In this document: piece after piece, positions 46,346 through 58,035 of the stretch
Position numbering within the stretch: the first letter of the stretch is position 1
Layout: each line of letters begins with the position of its first letter
Origin: Tetracentron sinense
Taxonomy: Eukaryota > Streptophyta > Magnoliopsida > Trochodendrales > Trochodendraceae
NCBI GenBank assembly: GCA_015143295.1
Contig: CM026567.1
Span: 14,030,416-14,094,415, forward strand
DNA length: 64,000 nucleotides
Direction: 5' to 3'
Notes under the pieces: model-generated
Seen by the model: the letters and a program-made list of their open reading frames with translations, nothing else
Database searches by the model: none
What the model was told of the DNA's origin: nothing
Translations under genes and position numbers: made by a program

Positions 46346-48135
46346 ACTTTGACTATTAAAAAAATACACCTTTGTTCTTATTAATTTTTTTATATTTATT
46401 AAAGAAACAAAGAAAATGACGCCAAAATACTACACCTAGTAATGAGTTTTGGACAATAGTGTCTATGGTCCTTAGCAATCCAATACGATTTGGGTTATGT
46501 GTGACAACGTTCAACGGCATCCTCACAAGAATGCTCGAATCAAATTTAACATCATCAACCACAGCTGCAAGTGCTGGCTTCACTACTCTTCCGATGGTTA
46601 AATCAAAATCGAATATTCTGAACCTCCATGACGAAAAGCTCTTATTTATGCAATCAATTCTTCTTGTCACACCAACATTAATCCAAGATATCAAGTGAAG
46701 GAGAAGAATGCAAAGTCAATCAACATAGTTCAAACAGGGAATCAAGAACTTCATTAGTTATTCGGTCTATAGTTTTATACCAATAGCGGTTGCTAAAATT
46801 GTATCAAAATCAACACGAAAGATGTCAATGTAGAAAAGAAACATTCAACATGAGAGCATATATCAAAAACTCGATTAGGTCACTTATTCGGACAACCATC
46901 ACCATGGCTATAGAATATTGGCACTCGTATGGGAAACCAGTAGAAGAAGAACAAATTCAACTTCTGACATAGGAAAGAGAGACTGATACATACTGAAACG
47001 GGTTATCTTTTTTTTAAAAGGGAAAAAACTATAGAGGGTTCTAAAATGTTTGTTATCTTTGGATCAGACTCGTCAAACTCAGAAAATTGGAATGACCTCT
47101 TTCCAGCAGCTACTGAAAATGCAGCTGAAAATTGTGCATTAACTGATGTTCCAATTGAGGATGAACCTTTATAACATATTAAATTGAAAACACCAAATTA
47201 TCAAAGGTGTTCTCGAATTGGTTGTGAATAGTTATCATTTTGCTAAAACTCACCATAGATGATATTCGATTCCTGTAATTCAGGCCACTTGTACCAACGC
47301 AATACCTTGTACAAAGCAAAAAAGACAAGATATAAACGATACTGTCAAAAATAAGATGATAAAGAGAGGACCCACGAATGAGATCACATATTAAAAATCC
47401 AAAAATCCTTCAAATTGTACAAAAACCAACATCTGAACATGGGTTTTACATTCTAAGCATAAATATGTGTATGCGAGAAGTAAGGGTGGCTTCAAAAGTT
47501 AAAATGCAAATCAAGAACATAGAAATGAAACAATCTATGAGCTCAACAGTGGAAACTGAAATATATCGATAAAAAAAACAGTGGAAAATGAAATCCAGAC
47601 AGACTCATAATTATTACCTCTTGCAGTCGCTAGAGGCCTATATACCTCTGTACTGATGCAACAAGTGAGCATATTGCAGGAACATGTTTAATTTCCATCA
47701 CCCTTATTATTTTAGAAAAGTTAGACCCCTGCACAACATTAGAAAACATCATAGATCTCACATAAGCCCACGTTAAAACTCATAATGCACGTAGTATCAT
47801 AATAACATACGCTACAAGCCGAGTATCATATAGAACATATCCATAACTACCATAAAGGACATGTCTGTGACAAGTACATTATCATCTATACTTTGTTGTT
47901 ACTTTCTCCTAAATCACTTGCAAGAGCTTCTTTGGGACATACACATCCAGAGAATGTGAAAAAGCTGATATCGCACAAAGGAGCTACCTACTTTGCCATA
48001 TTTCTTGGCAAAAATCCAAGTTGAACGTAATCTGGTGCAAATAGTATGCAAATAGAATTATTTGGGGAAATCAAAACACGGGAAGACATTCAAGGATAAG
48101 AAGTGATCAAAGAAGAAACCTCAATGTGTAGACTA
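46346..48135. repeat. Segmental duplicate B, first copy (pairs with about 56245-58035)
   Basis: About 1.8 kb similar to 56245-58035. It contains repeat R2 (46681-47378). On the minus strand an exon-like segment at about 47625-47731, between a GTGCAG acceptor and GTAATA donor, reads SNFSKIIRVMEIKHVPAIC; the duplicate has a different frame, so it is decayed. Family not recognised. Confidence 0.65.
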
Positions 48136-48396
48136 AAAATCCAAGTTGAATGTTCTAGAAGTTGATTAATGTACCTTCGGTGACTTGCGTAGCAGGTACA
48201 GCATGGACTTGCAAGAAAGGAGGCATTTATTCTCGTTGTAAGTTATGGAATTTTTCTCTCCTTCTGCTCTTCATATCTGTTTATCATATCCAGCTTCATT
48301 AAAATATGGCTTTTCATTGAGCACAAGTGTCTGGAGGGAGAGAAGAACTTGAAGAATAGTGGAGCTCCCTGGATTCCAAACTTCAGTGCCAGTGCC

Positions 48397-51070
48397 TGTC
48401 ACGCCCCAAAACCCCACCTGGCACGTGACTTACTTGACTTAATTCATTTAATAAGCTTTAAAGGCATACTAAAATCTGAACTTAAAAATTTCTTCCATTA
48501 AAACATCAACTAAATTCATAATCATTGACTACAACTGAAATAAAATAAATACTAACCCTCCATCGTGATCATCATCAAACTAAACTAAACATAAATATCC
48601 ATAAGGTCAATTAAAGTCTCCCAGAAATTTGACCACTAACAAATTAAATTCAAAAGTAAGGCCACGATCAAGATCCCGTTCTTCCTCGAAATAATCACCT
48701 TTCGTTTCCCCGAAGTATTCATCTTCTTCCCACGGTCGGGACGCACAAATATCAAAACCTGAACCTCCCGACAACAAAAGTCTTCGGCTGAGTAACGAGT
48801 TACTCCGTGTATATAACAGACCATAGTGAACAATATAATGAACATTAAATTGCATGCATTTTACAGATTTATACATCAGTTCACATAAATAATCAGAGTG
48901 CGGAAACAACCAAATACATTACGTCAATTTTATTTTTTTTTCTTTTCTTACTTTCTTACTTTTCTTTTAGATCTTTCTTGAAGCCAGATAACTGTAACCC
49001 TTGGAAACTTATCTTGAAGCAAGGCACTAGCATCTTTGGAGATCTTTCTTTTTTTACTTTTTATACTTCATACTTTATCATTTCATGAGCATCACATTCA
49101 CATGCAATAGTAATAACTTAAAACACTGCTTTACCGTATAAGGATAGGGGTTACTACACTTTACTTTACCAAGATACCACCCTTCGTATATTATCTGGTA
49201 CGGACGGCTTAGTACATTTTCCGGTACGACGGCTTACTTACTTTGGCATACATCTTGCCCTTTCTGATGGTATCCGGTGGTACACAACACAACATGCATT
49301 ATCGCTTTCGTATATCTTTCTTTCTTACTTACATATTTTTCTTACTTTACTTTTGATCTTACTTACATCTCATTAATGTCTTTAATTCTTTATTCATATT
49401 TTTGCATATTTTTCATTCGTGAGTGCACAATGATATACCTCTTGTTTAAATTGCACCTAAGACTAACTGTCAAGGGCCATAGGACATCTCACCATAGCGT
49501 CTCATACCACTTTGTTAACCAGGCTTAGGCAAGCCTGACTTTCAACAAAGGTTCGTTTACCCAATGGTACATACAAAATCTCATATTTTCAATAATTCGA
49601 CAATATAAAATTCACGGTTTATATTAAAGCACACCAAAGTCACTAAATATAAAATCATTTTAAAAAAAAAAAATTTGATCAAGATCTATATCCTAATTAT
49701 AACACTTCTCATCAATCAGAATTTTCATGGATTGCAACATAAAATCACACTCACATATAATTAAATCCACAATAATTCATCTATTTAATTTACATCCATT
49801 CATCCCATTCTCCTCATAACTCTACACACTTCAATAAATTTTTCCAATCCCCTTGTTGAATCATAATAAATTTTTAATAGAGTTCTTCAAATCCTAATTT
49901 AGCAAATCCATAGTTAATAAGAGAGAGATCAAAATATGGTTCTTCACATCCTATTTTAACAAATCTATCAATAATAATATAGAATCAAAATATGGTTCTT
50001 CACATCACATTTTAACAAATCTATCAATAATAATATAGAAATCATAATACAGTTATTCTTATCCTATTTTAACAAATCTATCAATAATAATATAGAAATC
50101 ATAATACGGTTCTTCTTATCCTATTTTAACAACTCCATCAATAGTAATATAGAAAACGTAAACATGTTCATAGATCCTACATATTCTTACATCTTTACTT
50201 AGGTTTACTATCTTTTTATTCATTCTTTTAAGTTAATATTCAAAATATGGAACACTAGATCTGTTATTTACCTCCCTTGATCGTCTCCCTACGATCTATC
50301 GCTTGCGAATGGAGTTCTATCTTGATCCTCACGCATCTTTCTCCTTTTTCTTTTGTTGAATCCTTGAAGTCTCTAGGTTTTTCCCTCTTTGGATCTCTCA
50401 AAATACTCTCTTCTCTCTCTCTTTTATGTTTATAAGGCTCTAGGAACCCTAACTCACGAGTTGGAGGGTTATATATAGAGTTTGGGGACCCTAGGGAGTT
50501 AGAAAAATCAAAAATCATGATTTTCCGGAAATTCCCGTGTTAGGCGATCGATCCCACTTTTGGGCGATCAATCCCCCCCCCCCCCCAAATTTTTTTTTTT
50601 TTTCGGAACAGCCCTTCGGTATTTTGTCCATAACTTTTCACTCGGTTATCGAAATTGGGCGATTCAACTTGCATTGGAACCGTCATTTGAAGGGAAACAA
50701 TTTTCATGTTTTGCAAAATTTCTAATTCTACTTTATTCATGGACTAATTTGCCCCTAAAGCTGACTGGTCTGCAAATAGATTTCAGCAGCACTGGTTTCA
50801 GAAATTCAACTATTAACCTAACTCCAACTAAGAATCAGAAAAAATGGTAAACATGAACCTTGAAGAGGGTTCCAATACCTTTCCACAAATTTAAAAATCA
50901 CTTGATTCCGATTTGCGGCGATAAAACTATGGCTTCTTGAAGTTGAGGGTATGTTAAGGCATCATTTTTAATTCATCTTTTAGCAACGCATGCGTTTAAA
51001 ATCGGGCACATATTTCAAGAATTCATGTAAATGGCACGAATGCCGAGGAACTAAATTTTGGGTCTCTATA
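48397..51070 (-). mobile_element. Solo chromovirus-type LTR inserted in the UBE2O-like exon
   Basis: 2,674 bases from TGTCACGCCCCAAAACCCC to GGTCTCTATA, flanked by target duplication GTGCC (48392-48396, 51071-51075). The terminal CA has become TA. No internal region, so a solo LTR. Related to the LTR at 12325 in its final 500 bases. Contains four ~57-bp tandem units at 49938-50160, weak GATCGATC palindromes (50545) and a C-run (50571-50586). Confidence 0.88.
49938..50160. repeat. Four tandem 56-57-bp units in the solo LTR
   Basis: Units begin (G/A)GTT(C/A)TTC at 49938, 49994, 50051 and 50108 and share TTTTAACAAATCTATCAATA. Confidence 0.8.
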
Positions 51071-51238
51071 GTGCCCATCCATGTCTTGAGGAGGCTGAGA
51101 TAGACCTTTCCCGACTCATATAGATTTGGATTGACACGGAGCCCACCGGAGTTGTAATGCACAACTGCAGTACATTATTGCATGTCAGTATAATATGCGT
51201 GTGTGTGTGTATTTATATATATGTATGTGTGTGTGTGT

Positions 51239-51263
51239 GGGGGGGGGGGGGGGGGGGGGGGGG
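51239..51263. repeat. 25-base poly-G run beside a GT microsatellite
   Basis: An uninterrupted G tract follows GT/AT repeats (51197-51238), in an intron of the UBE2O-like pseudogene. Such a tract can form G-quadruplexes and is error-prone in sequencing. Confidence 0.9.
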
Positions 51264-52750
51264 ATATGTCTCTGCATGTATAATGACTTTAATACTCATG
51301 CAGCATCATGTAATCTGAGTGAGATGCAACCGGAATAATGAATTCCATACTTACAGGTGGTTCATTAGGATACTCCGAGGGAAGGAAGAAATCAAAAAAG
51401 AAGAGGCCGTCATGATATGGAGTTCCAGGTGCTCCTACGATGACAGCCCCCAGCAGATCTATCCTTTCCTCATAAACCCGAACATAGATTGTATCTGTTG
51501 ATGAAAAAGTTATCATTAGTGATAACTTGGAAAGAACGGTCAGGAAAATCTATTTAAAATTGCCACTCCTTCGCAATTTTTGCAATGCCTAGATATATCA
51601 AATCATAAAATATCTTATATTAAATTGCTTGTAGCTACTCCAATTCCAACACACATCTACTTCCCATTGCTTTTATTCACCAAGATCATCACTATTCCCA
51701 AACAATGAGAAATTCCTAGTGATAATAATCATGACTGGACTAGGAAATGTATTTCAGAAACCAGTGCAAAATTTTACGACCAATGCTAGTTACTCCTATA
51801 AGTAACCAAATGATGTTTTCTCTTCATCAATAACTTTTATGCTATCTTTTAATTTATCCACATAAAATCCCTGTATAATTTTTTTTTATTGAAAATCTTT
51901 ACCATCATTTTTAGATCAATCCTAACCTACTCGTGCACGCACGGAACAAACCCGCCAAGTTTTCATTTTCTAAAACCTGAAAGGGGATGCATTAATCCTA
52001 GGGGTTAATGCTAAGATATCTGGGAGGTGGCATGCGCACAGAGGTGTGGGTTAGGTTTTGTGCACTCACTAGCCTTTTCCAAAATGATCCCCAACATAAG
52101 CCACACTATATCAATAGAAGGGCCAAGATAAAGGTCAAACCAGGAAGATCTTTTTCTAGAATGCTCCATTCTTGTTGAACCTTCTTCAACCAACCATTTT
52201 TCACCTATGAAGAAAAAAAATGAGATGGTTATCCAGACTGTTGACATAATAACTGGTATTGTTTGATGAAAAAGATGAATTTAATTACTGACCTGAGATA
52301 AAATCAATCCCTTGCCCCCACCATCAATGAAGTGGTGTTCAGAGCAATCACTAACCATATCAAATTGCTTGAACTGTCCAGGATTTTTACTGTCAGATGA
52401 AAATGACACTTCTTTATGCTCTTGAGCCTGTTTGACTTGCTTCTCCAAACTTTCCTCCCTAAATGGCTGTAAATCATCAACAATCAATGGAGGTTCATCA
52501 ATCCACATATCACAACATTCCAATACTTCCTTCTCATGGAGAGAGTCGAATTCATTTGCATCTTCTGAAATATGACTGGACATCATTGGGCCTGACAGTG
52601 ACGTATAAACACAGGAGCCAAATACTCTCACTGCAACATTCATGAAAAACCCAATAGCAGCTCGGGGAAGGAAAAAAGCACCAGATTCTCATGGATATCC
52701 ATCATCAACATTGAAAGTCTTCTCCGATAAATCCTGCACACACTCTTCAG

Positions 52751-54280
52751 TTTTAGTGGGTAAAAGTGTGCGTGTGTGTATGTGTGTGTGTGTGTGAGAG
52801 AGACAGAGAGAGAGAGATGGTGCACTGGGGCTTCACCTTTCCTTTCTGATGCGAGGATTGTTTGTCATACCCGGTCATCTCTTGACTTGAACTTTGCCCA
52901 ACATTTTCTTCATGGAGCACAGAAGTTGCATCTGAATCTTCATTTTTATCGATCCCAACAATTTCATTAGGCCCAACCTGAGATGATTTACGAAAAACTA
53001 ATGAATCAACTAATTATTCCATGCTGAAAGAATTCAGAAATACATTAAAACATACGGGACAGTCAATCACATGATGGATTTCAAATTCAGGACCACAATC
53101 TTATTAGCCAATGGTGTCTGGTAGCATAATGCAATACTATGACCTTGTATGGAAACTAAGTCAGTGTCAATTACTTATAAAACAAAAACATGATGTGTAT
53201 TGAACACTAAACTTACACTACAATCAGGGACTTCCATCCCTCTTCTCATTCACTGTGTGCCATATCTATACTAGAGTTAATTGAATAAGGGTATAAATCC
53301 AACAAGGGTATTATTCATTTTCAAGGAAAGGTTGAAAGAGAATGTACAAAGTAATAAGAAGTTAACTCATATTATGTGGCATGTGCATATACAAGGCCAG
53401 CAATAAGAAATACTAAGTTCATTCTGTTCCAGGCATCATACAACTACAATTTCGCAGTTGAAAAAGATGGATAGATTAATCATTGCTGCAGAGTAATTGT
53501 CTTGTAGGGCACCTTCTTATTGGTATTTATTTAGTTTAGTACCTAGTTGTCCAGTCTGTTGATTTCCACTGTGAGAAATGAACTTACTAAACACAGCTAT
53601 GGATTGTTTACTTTTACTTTTAGTATGAAAAAGGACTTGGACACTCCATGTACTTCACTTCATTCTAATGCATGAGTTCTTCCTTGATTTCTTCAATGAC
53701 TGGTTAAGTGAACCTTGGATCACTTATCAGTGACCACTTTCATGAGACTTGGATTTATTTGGCAAAGAATATAAAAGAAGCTCCTTTTATCTTCAAAATA
53801 TAAATGAAACAAACTCAGCCGAGGGCTGATGTTATGTGGTAATGCTCAAGAAAGAATATCAAAAGAAAAAAAAGAGAGAAGAACCCAAATATTTTAGACT
53901 GAAGGAGTAGACTCAAAGAGTTAAAACTTATAACAAAACTAAAAGGATGGTATCTTTTGCAGTGTCTGCTGCTTAATAAAAATGAATTGCATGGGGGGGA
54001 CTTTGGTGATATCTTTGAATACTGGGTTCCACATTTTACTTATTATGCTCAGCCGCCCTGCTGAATTTGGTGAAGTCCGAAGTTGGACACAAGTTAGTCA
54101 ACTTGGAGAAGAATTAAACTTTGGCACATGACTGATGGCACACAAGTAAAATATGACCTACCCAGTATTCAAAGATATCACCCGGTCTTCCATGCCAGAG
54201 AACGGGTGCAAGGCGGACGATTTCAAAGCGGACTCCACATTCATTAGATAGAGAAGATCACCAAGATTTTGTGATCCACT
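52751..54280. repeat. Segmental duplicate A, second copy (no hAT)
   Basis: Similar to 39803-40320 plus 44782-45655. Provides the empty site for the hAT insertion near 53270-53283. Starts with a GT/GA microsatellite. The 52836-52977 exon lies in it. Confidence 0.8.
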
Positions 54281-54690
54281 GCCGAACTTATTCCAATTCC
54301 AACAGCGGACTCGGATCGTGGGGATCGCCGAAATACTTTGTATCAACCAGATACTAGGTATATCAAAATCGATTTGATCTAAGATCTCTTATTGAATTGG
54401 TTATTGAATGAGGTATCTTAAGGGTACTAAAGATTATGGCTTAGAATTAACAATGAAAGAAACTCCACTAACTCATCTTTCTTTCGATCAATGGCAAGCA
54501 TAGAATCACGTGGAAAAGCAGGAAGTCTGGTGTGACGTCGACTTTCGGTTACGGGAAGCGGCACAAGCGAAGTGCTCTCGTGAAGAGAACGAAAACTGCT
54601 AGTTCAAACCGTTCGCGGGAGCAGTACAGCACATAGTGGGAAGTCATGTACCTTGATCTAAACGACAAAGAGATAAAATGTCGTGCAATT
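54281..54690. other. No gene recognised
   Basis: A minus-strand frame ending at 54158 contains CWNWNKFGSGSQNLGDLLYL and runs across the edge of the duplicate; it is not a recognised protein. The rest is unassigned. Confidence 0.3.
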
Positions 54691-54973
54691 ACCTTAGTTG
54701 AGTGGGACTATTTTGCGCTAACTATGTTATGACGTAGAAAATCCCTAAACAAATTCAGCCCATTTCAGATGAATTTTATAATGTGATTCCTGAGGATTTG
54801 CCACATAGTTTACCTCTCATGCGACAAATTCAGCATTGTATTGATTTAATTTTGGGTGCTAGTTTGCCAAACTTACCACATTACAGGATGAGCCCGAAAG
54901 AGCATGAAGAACTCCATAGACAAGTTTCTGATTTCTTACAAAAGGGGTTCATAAGGGATAGCTTGAGTCCCTG
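54691..54973 (+). pseudogene. Ty3/gypsy pol fragment (start of RT)
   Basis: A short frame encodes the RT lead-in of a gypsy element: [35 protein letters not shown], then [14 protein letters not shown]. It ends abruptly at the LTR starting at 54974. It differs from the gypsy element at 62121 ([13 protein letters not shown]), so it is from another family. Confidence 0.8.
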
Positions 54974-55790
54974 TGTAAAGCCCCGGAACTCATGTACAAC
55001 GAATAGTGCTGTGACTAGTGCCTTACACTAGTCTTGTAAAAAGCTTAATGCCTCATGATTTTATGTATGAAATGAAGGTAAGGATTTGAACTGACTAGTA
55101 TAGGCTATGGTATGTGGTTACGGTTCTAAAGACCCTTTCGAATGATTAAGTTGTGTTAAAAACAAGAAGGAAACAAGCTAAGTGTGGAAAATGAGAAAAA
55201 TAGGCAAAATAGGCAAGAGTGGGGGTAGTCGGTCAACCGACCCCTAATCCGGTAAACCGAGAAGTTGATCGGTTTTTATGGGAAAAAAATTCCAGAGAGT
55301 GGATTTTTGACCGGTCGACGGGATTGGGTAATCTGGTCGACTGACGGAGCCAATCCGCTCGACCGACTTGTGCGGTTTTGCCCTATTTGGTCATTTTAAG
55401 GAATTTAATTAAGGGTATTTTGGTCTTTAACCATCGCATTCACCTATGTAAACCCACATTCCGTGAAATAAAACTAACCCATGAATTCTAAGACATCCTC
55501 CAAATTCATGTTCACAACGCTGATGCAACATGTACTTCGTAAATGCTCTTTCAAATCTCTATATTTAGAGTTAGATTTTTTTCACCTAAAGCTGGAAATC
55601 CCTTGGATTTAACACTATGCAATGTTTCTAAGGAATCCCCCTATCCACGTCTAGAGAAGCCAATGAATCTCATCACATAACAGATAAAGGCACTTGCACC
55701 CGCTGTAACAGCGATCGAATACATATCTTTCCTTCCACAAAATTAACTCACTACGGCCCACAATAAATCAAACAAACAAATAAAATTCAT
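54974..55790 (+). mobile_element. Chromovirus-type LTR, 5' part (right end undefined)
   Basis: Begins TGTAAAGCCCCGGAAC directly after the pol fragment; the same start in reverse ends the solo LTR at 14732 (TGTAGAGCCCCGAAAC). GGTCAACCGAC/GGTCGACGG palindromic words lie at 55220-55370. The part 55465-55790 is repeated at 59521-59840 before the N gap. Confidence 0.55.
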
Positions 55791-56244
55791 CATATACAAA
55801 CGCAAGATGACTGGAAAACTCAACATAACAAAAGCAAGATTCAACAAAAGCATAGAAAGAACACAACAAAATCAAAACAAGAAAATCACATATTCCCAAC
55901 TTCCTAAAGAACAAATCATTGCCTCTAGATCTTTTACATTGAATGGATCAACACACAAATGGATAGAAACATAAAGGTATTTCTTACAAATTATATTATG
56001 AAAGAACTCTCAATTAATTTCAAAGGGGCTTTAAAGAGATTCACTTATTGGTGTTGTTGGGCCACAGCAATATTGAGAGTGTTTCAGAGGGTTGAGAGTG
56101 GTTTGAAGGGAAATTGATCCAGCACTGCATCATCAGATCTCAAGATTTGTGGGCAGTCCTTGGGGATCTCAGGCCTCAACCTACTGGCAACTATTTGAAC
56201 TATTGCCTAACTATGTGGATAAGCAACAACAAAAGAACCATCAG
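55791..56244. other. No gene recognised
   Basis: AT-rich sequence between the LTR piece and duplicate B. Confidence 0.35.
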
Positions 56245-58035
56245 TTTGACTATTACAAAACAGACCTTTTCTTATTAATTTTTTTTATATTTATTAAAGA
56301 AAATGATGCCTAATACAACACCTAGTAATGAGTTTCGGACGGTACCATCTATAGTCCTTAGAAATCCAATATGATTTGAATTATGTGTGACAACGTTCAA
56401 TGGCATCCTCACAAGAATGCTCGAATCAAAATTAACATCATCAACCACAGCTGCAAGTGCTGCTTCACTACTCTTCCGATGGTTAAATCAAAATCGAATA
56501 TTCTGAACCTCCATGATGAAAAGCTCTTATTTATGCAATCAATTCTTCTTGTCACACCAACATTAATCCAAGATATCAAGTGAAGGAGAAGAATGCAAAG
56601 TCAATCAACATAGTTCAAACAGAGAATCCAGAACATCATTAGTTATTCGGTTTATAGTTTTATACCAATAGCGGTTACTAAAATTGTATCAAAATCAACA
56701 CTAAAGATGTGAATGTAGAAAAGAAACATTCAACATGAGAGCATAGATCAAAAACTCGATTAGGTCGCCTATTCAGACTACCATCACCATGGCTATAAGA
56801 TAATGGCACTTGCATGTAAACCATTAGAAGAAAAACAAATTCAACATCCGACATAGGAAAGAGAGACTGATACATAGTGAAAAGAGTTATCTTTTTTTTT
56901 AAAGGGGAAAAAACTATAGTAGATTCTAAAATGCTTGTTATCTCTGGATCAGACTCGTCAGACTCAGAAATTTGGAATGACCTCTTTCCAGCAGCTGCTG
57001 AAAATGCAGCTGAAAATGCAGCTGAAAATGCAGTTGAAAATTGATGTTCAAATCGAGGATGAACCTTTATAACATAATAAATTGAAAACACAAATTTATC
57101 AAAGGTGTTCTCGAATTGCTTGTGAATAGTTATCATTTTCCTAAAACTCACCATAGATGATATTTGCTTCTTGTAATTCAGGCCGCTTGAACCAATGCAA
57201 CACCTTGTACAAAGCAAAAGAAGACAAGATATAAACGACATTGTCAAAAATAAGATGATAAAGAGAAGACCCACGAATGAGATCACATATTAAAAATCCA
57301 AAAAACCTTCAAATTGTACAAAAACCAACATCTGAATATGGGTTTCACATTCTAAGCATAAATATGTGTATGCGAGAAGTAAGGGTGGCTTCAAAAGTTA
57401 AAATGCAAATCATGAACATAGAACTGAAACAATCTATAAGCTCAACAGTGGAAACTGAAATATATCGATAAAAAAAACAGTGGAAAATGAAATCCAGACA
57501 GACTCACAATTATTACCTCTTGTAGTCGCTAGAGGCCTACATACCTCTGCATTGATGCAACAACTGAGCATATTGCAGGAACATTTCAGTTTCCATCATC
57601 CTTATTATTTCAAAAAAGTTAGGCCCCTGCACAACATTAGAAAACATCATAGATCTCACATAAGCCCACATTAAAACTCATAATGCACGTACTATCATAA
57701 TAACATACGCTACAAGCCGAATATCATATAGAACATATCCATAAATAGCATACAGGACATGTCTGTGACAAGTACATTATCAGCTATACTTTGTTGTAAC
57801 TTTCTCCTAAATCACTTGCAAGGGCTTCTTTGGGATATACACATGCAGAGAATGTGAAAAAGCTGATATCGCACAAAGGAGCTACCCACTTTGCCACATT
57901 TCTGCAAATCCAAGTTGAACGTAATTGGTGCAAAGAGTATGCAAATAGAATTATTTGGGGAAATCAAAACAAGGAAAGACATTTAAGGATAAGAAGTAAG
58001 TCAAAAGAAGAAACTTCAATGTGTAGAACTAAAAA
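56245..58035. repeat. Segmental duplicate B, second copy
   Basis: Pairs with 46346-48135. Contains repeat R3 (56566-57275) with a run of GCAGCTGAAAAT units (56992-57035; four here, fewer in the other copies). A 202-codon minus-strand frame (57286-56678) with a hydrophobic N-terminus crosses it, but the frame is not kept in the sister copies, so I do not call a gene. Confidence 0.7.

Larger units (their letters stand above)
48175..52977 (-). pseudogene. UBE2O / UBC23-24 (PHO2 family)-like ubiquitin-conjugating enzyme, disrupted
   Basis: Minus-strand exons of a large plant E2 of UBE2O type. Exons: 52836-52977 (VGPNEIVGIDKNEDSDATSV), 52293-52733 (DLSEKTFNVDDGYP, stop, ESGAFFLPRAAIGFF; ending HHFIDGGGKGLILSQ), 52141-52204 (VKNGWLKKVQQEWSILEKDL), 51355-51494 (IYVRVYEERIDLLGAVIVG, PYHDGLFFFDFF) and 51164-51071 joined to 48396-48175 ([54 protein letters not shown], stop, RAEGEKNSITYNEN). 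Lesions: a solo LTR in the last exon, in-frame TGA codons in the second and last exons, an apparent one-base phase error between the fourth and fifth exons, and Tyr in place of the catalytic Cys after GKV. E2 activity is therefore excluded. Which family member it derives from is unsure. Confidence 0.85.

Noticed and set aside
54783..55031. Single gene across 54783-55031
   Set aside because: Gypsy RT similarity stops exactly at 54973 where LTR sequence begins; the C-terminal codons are LTR.
56678..57286. 202-codon minus-strand frame with hydrophobic N-terminus
   Set aside because: Not preserved in the sister repeats at 45656 and 46681; no recognised domain.
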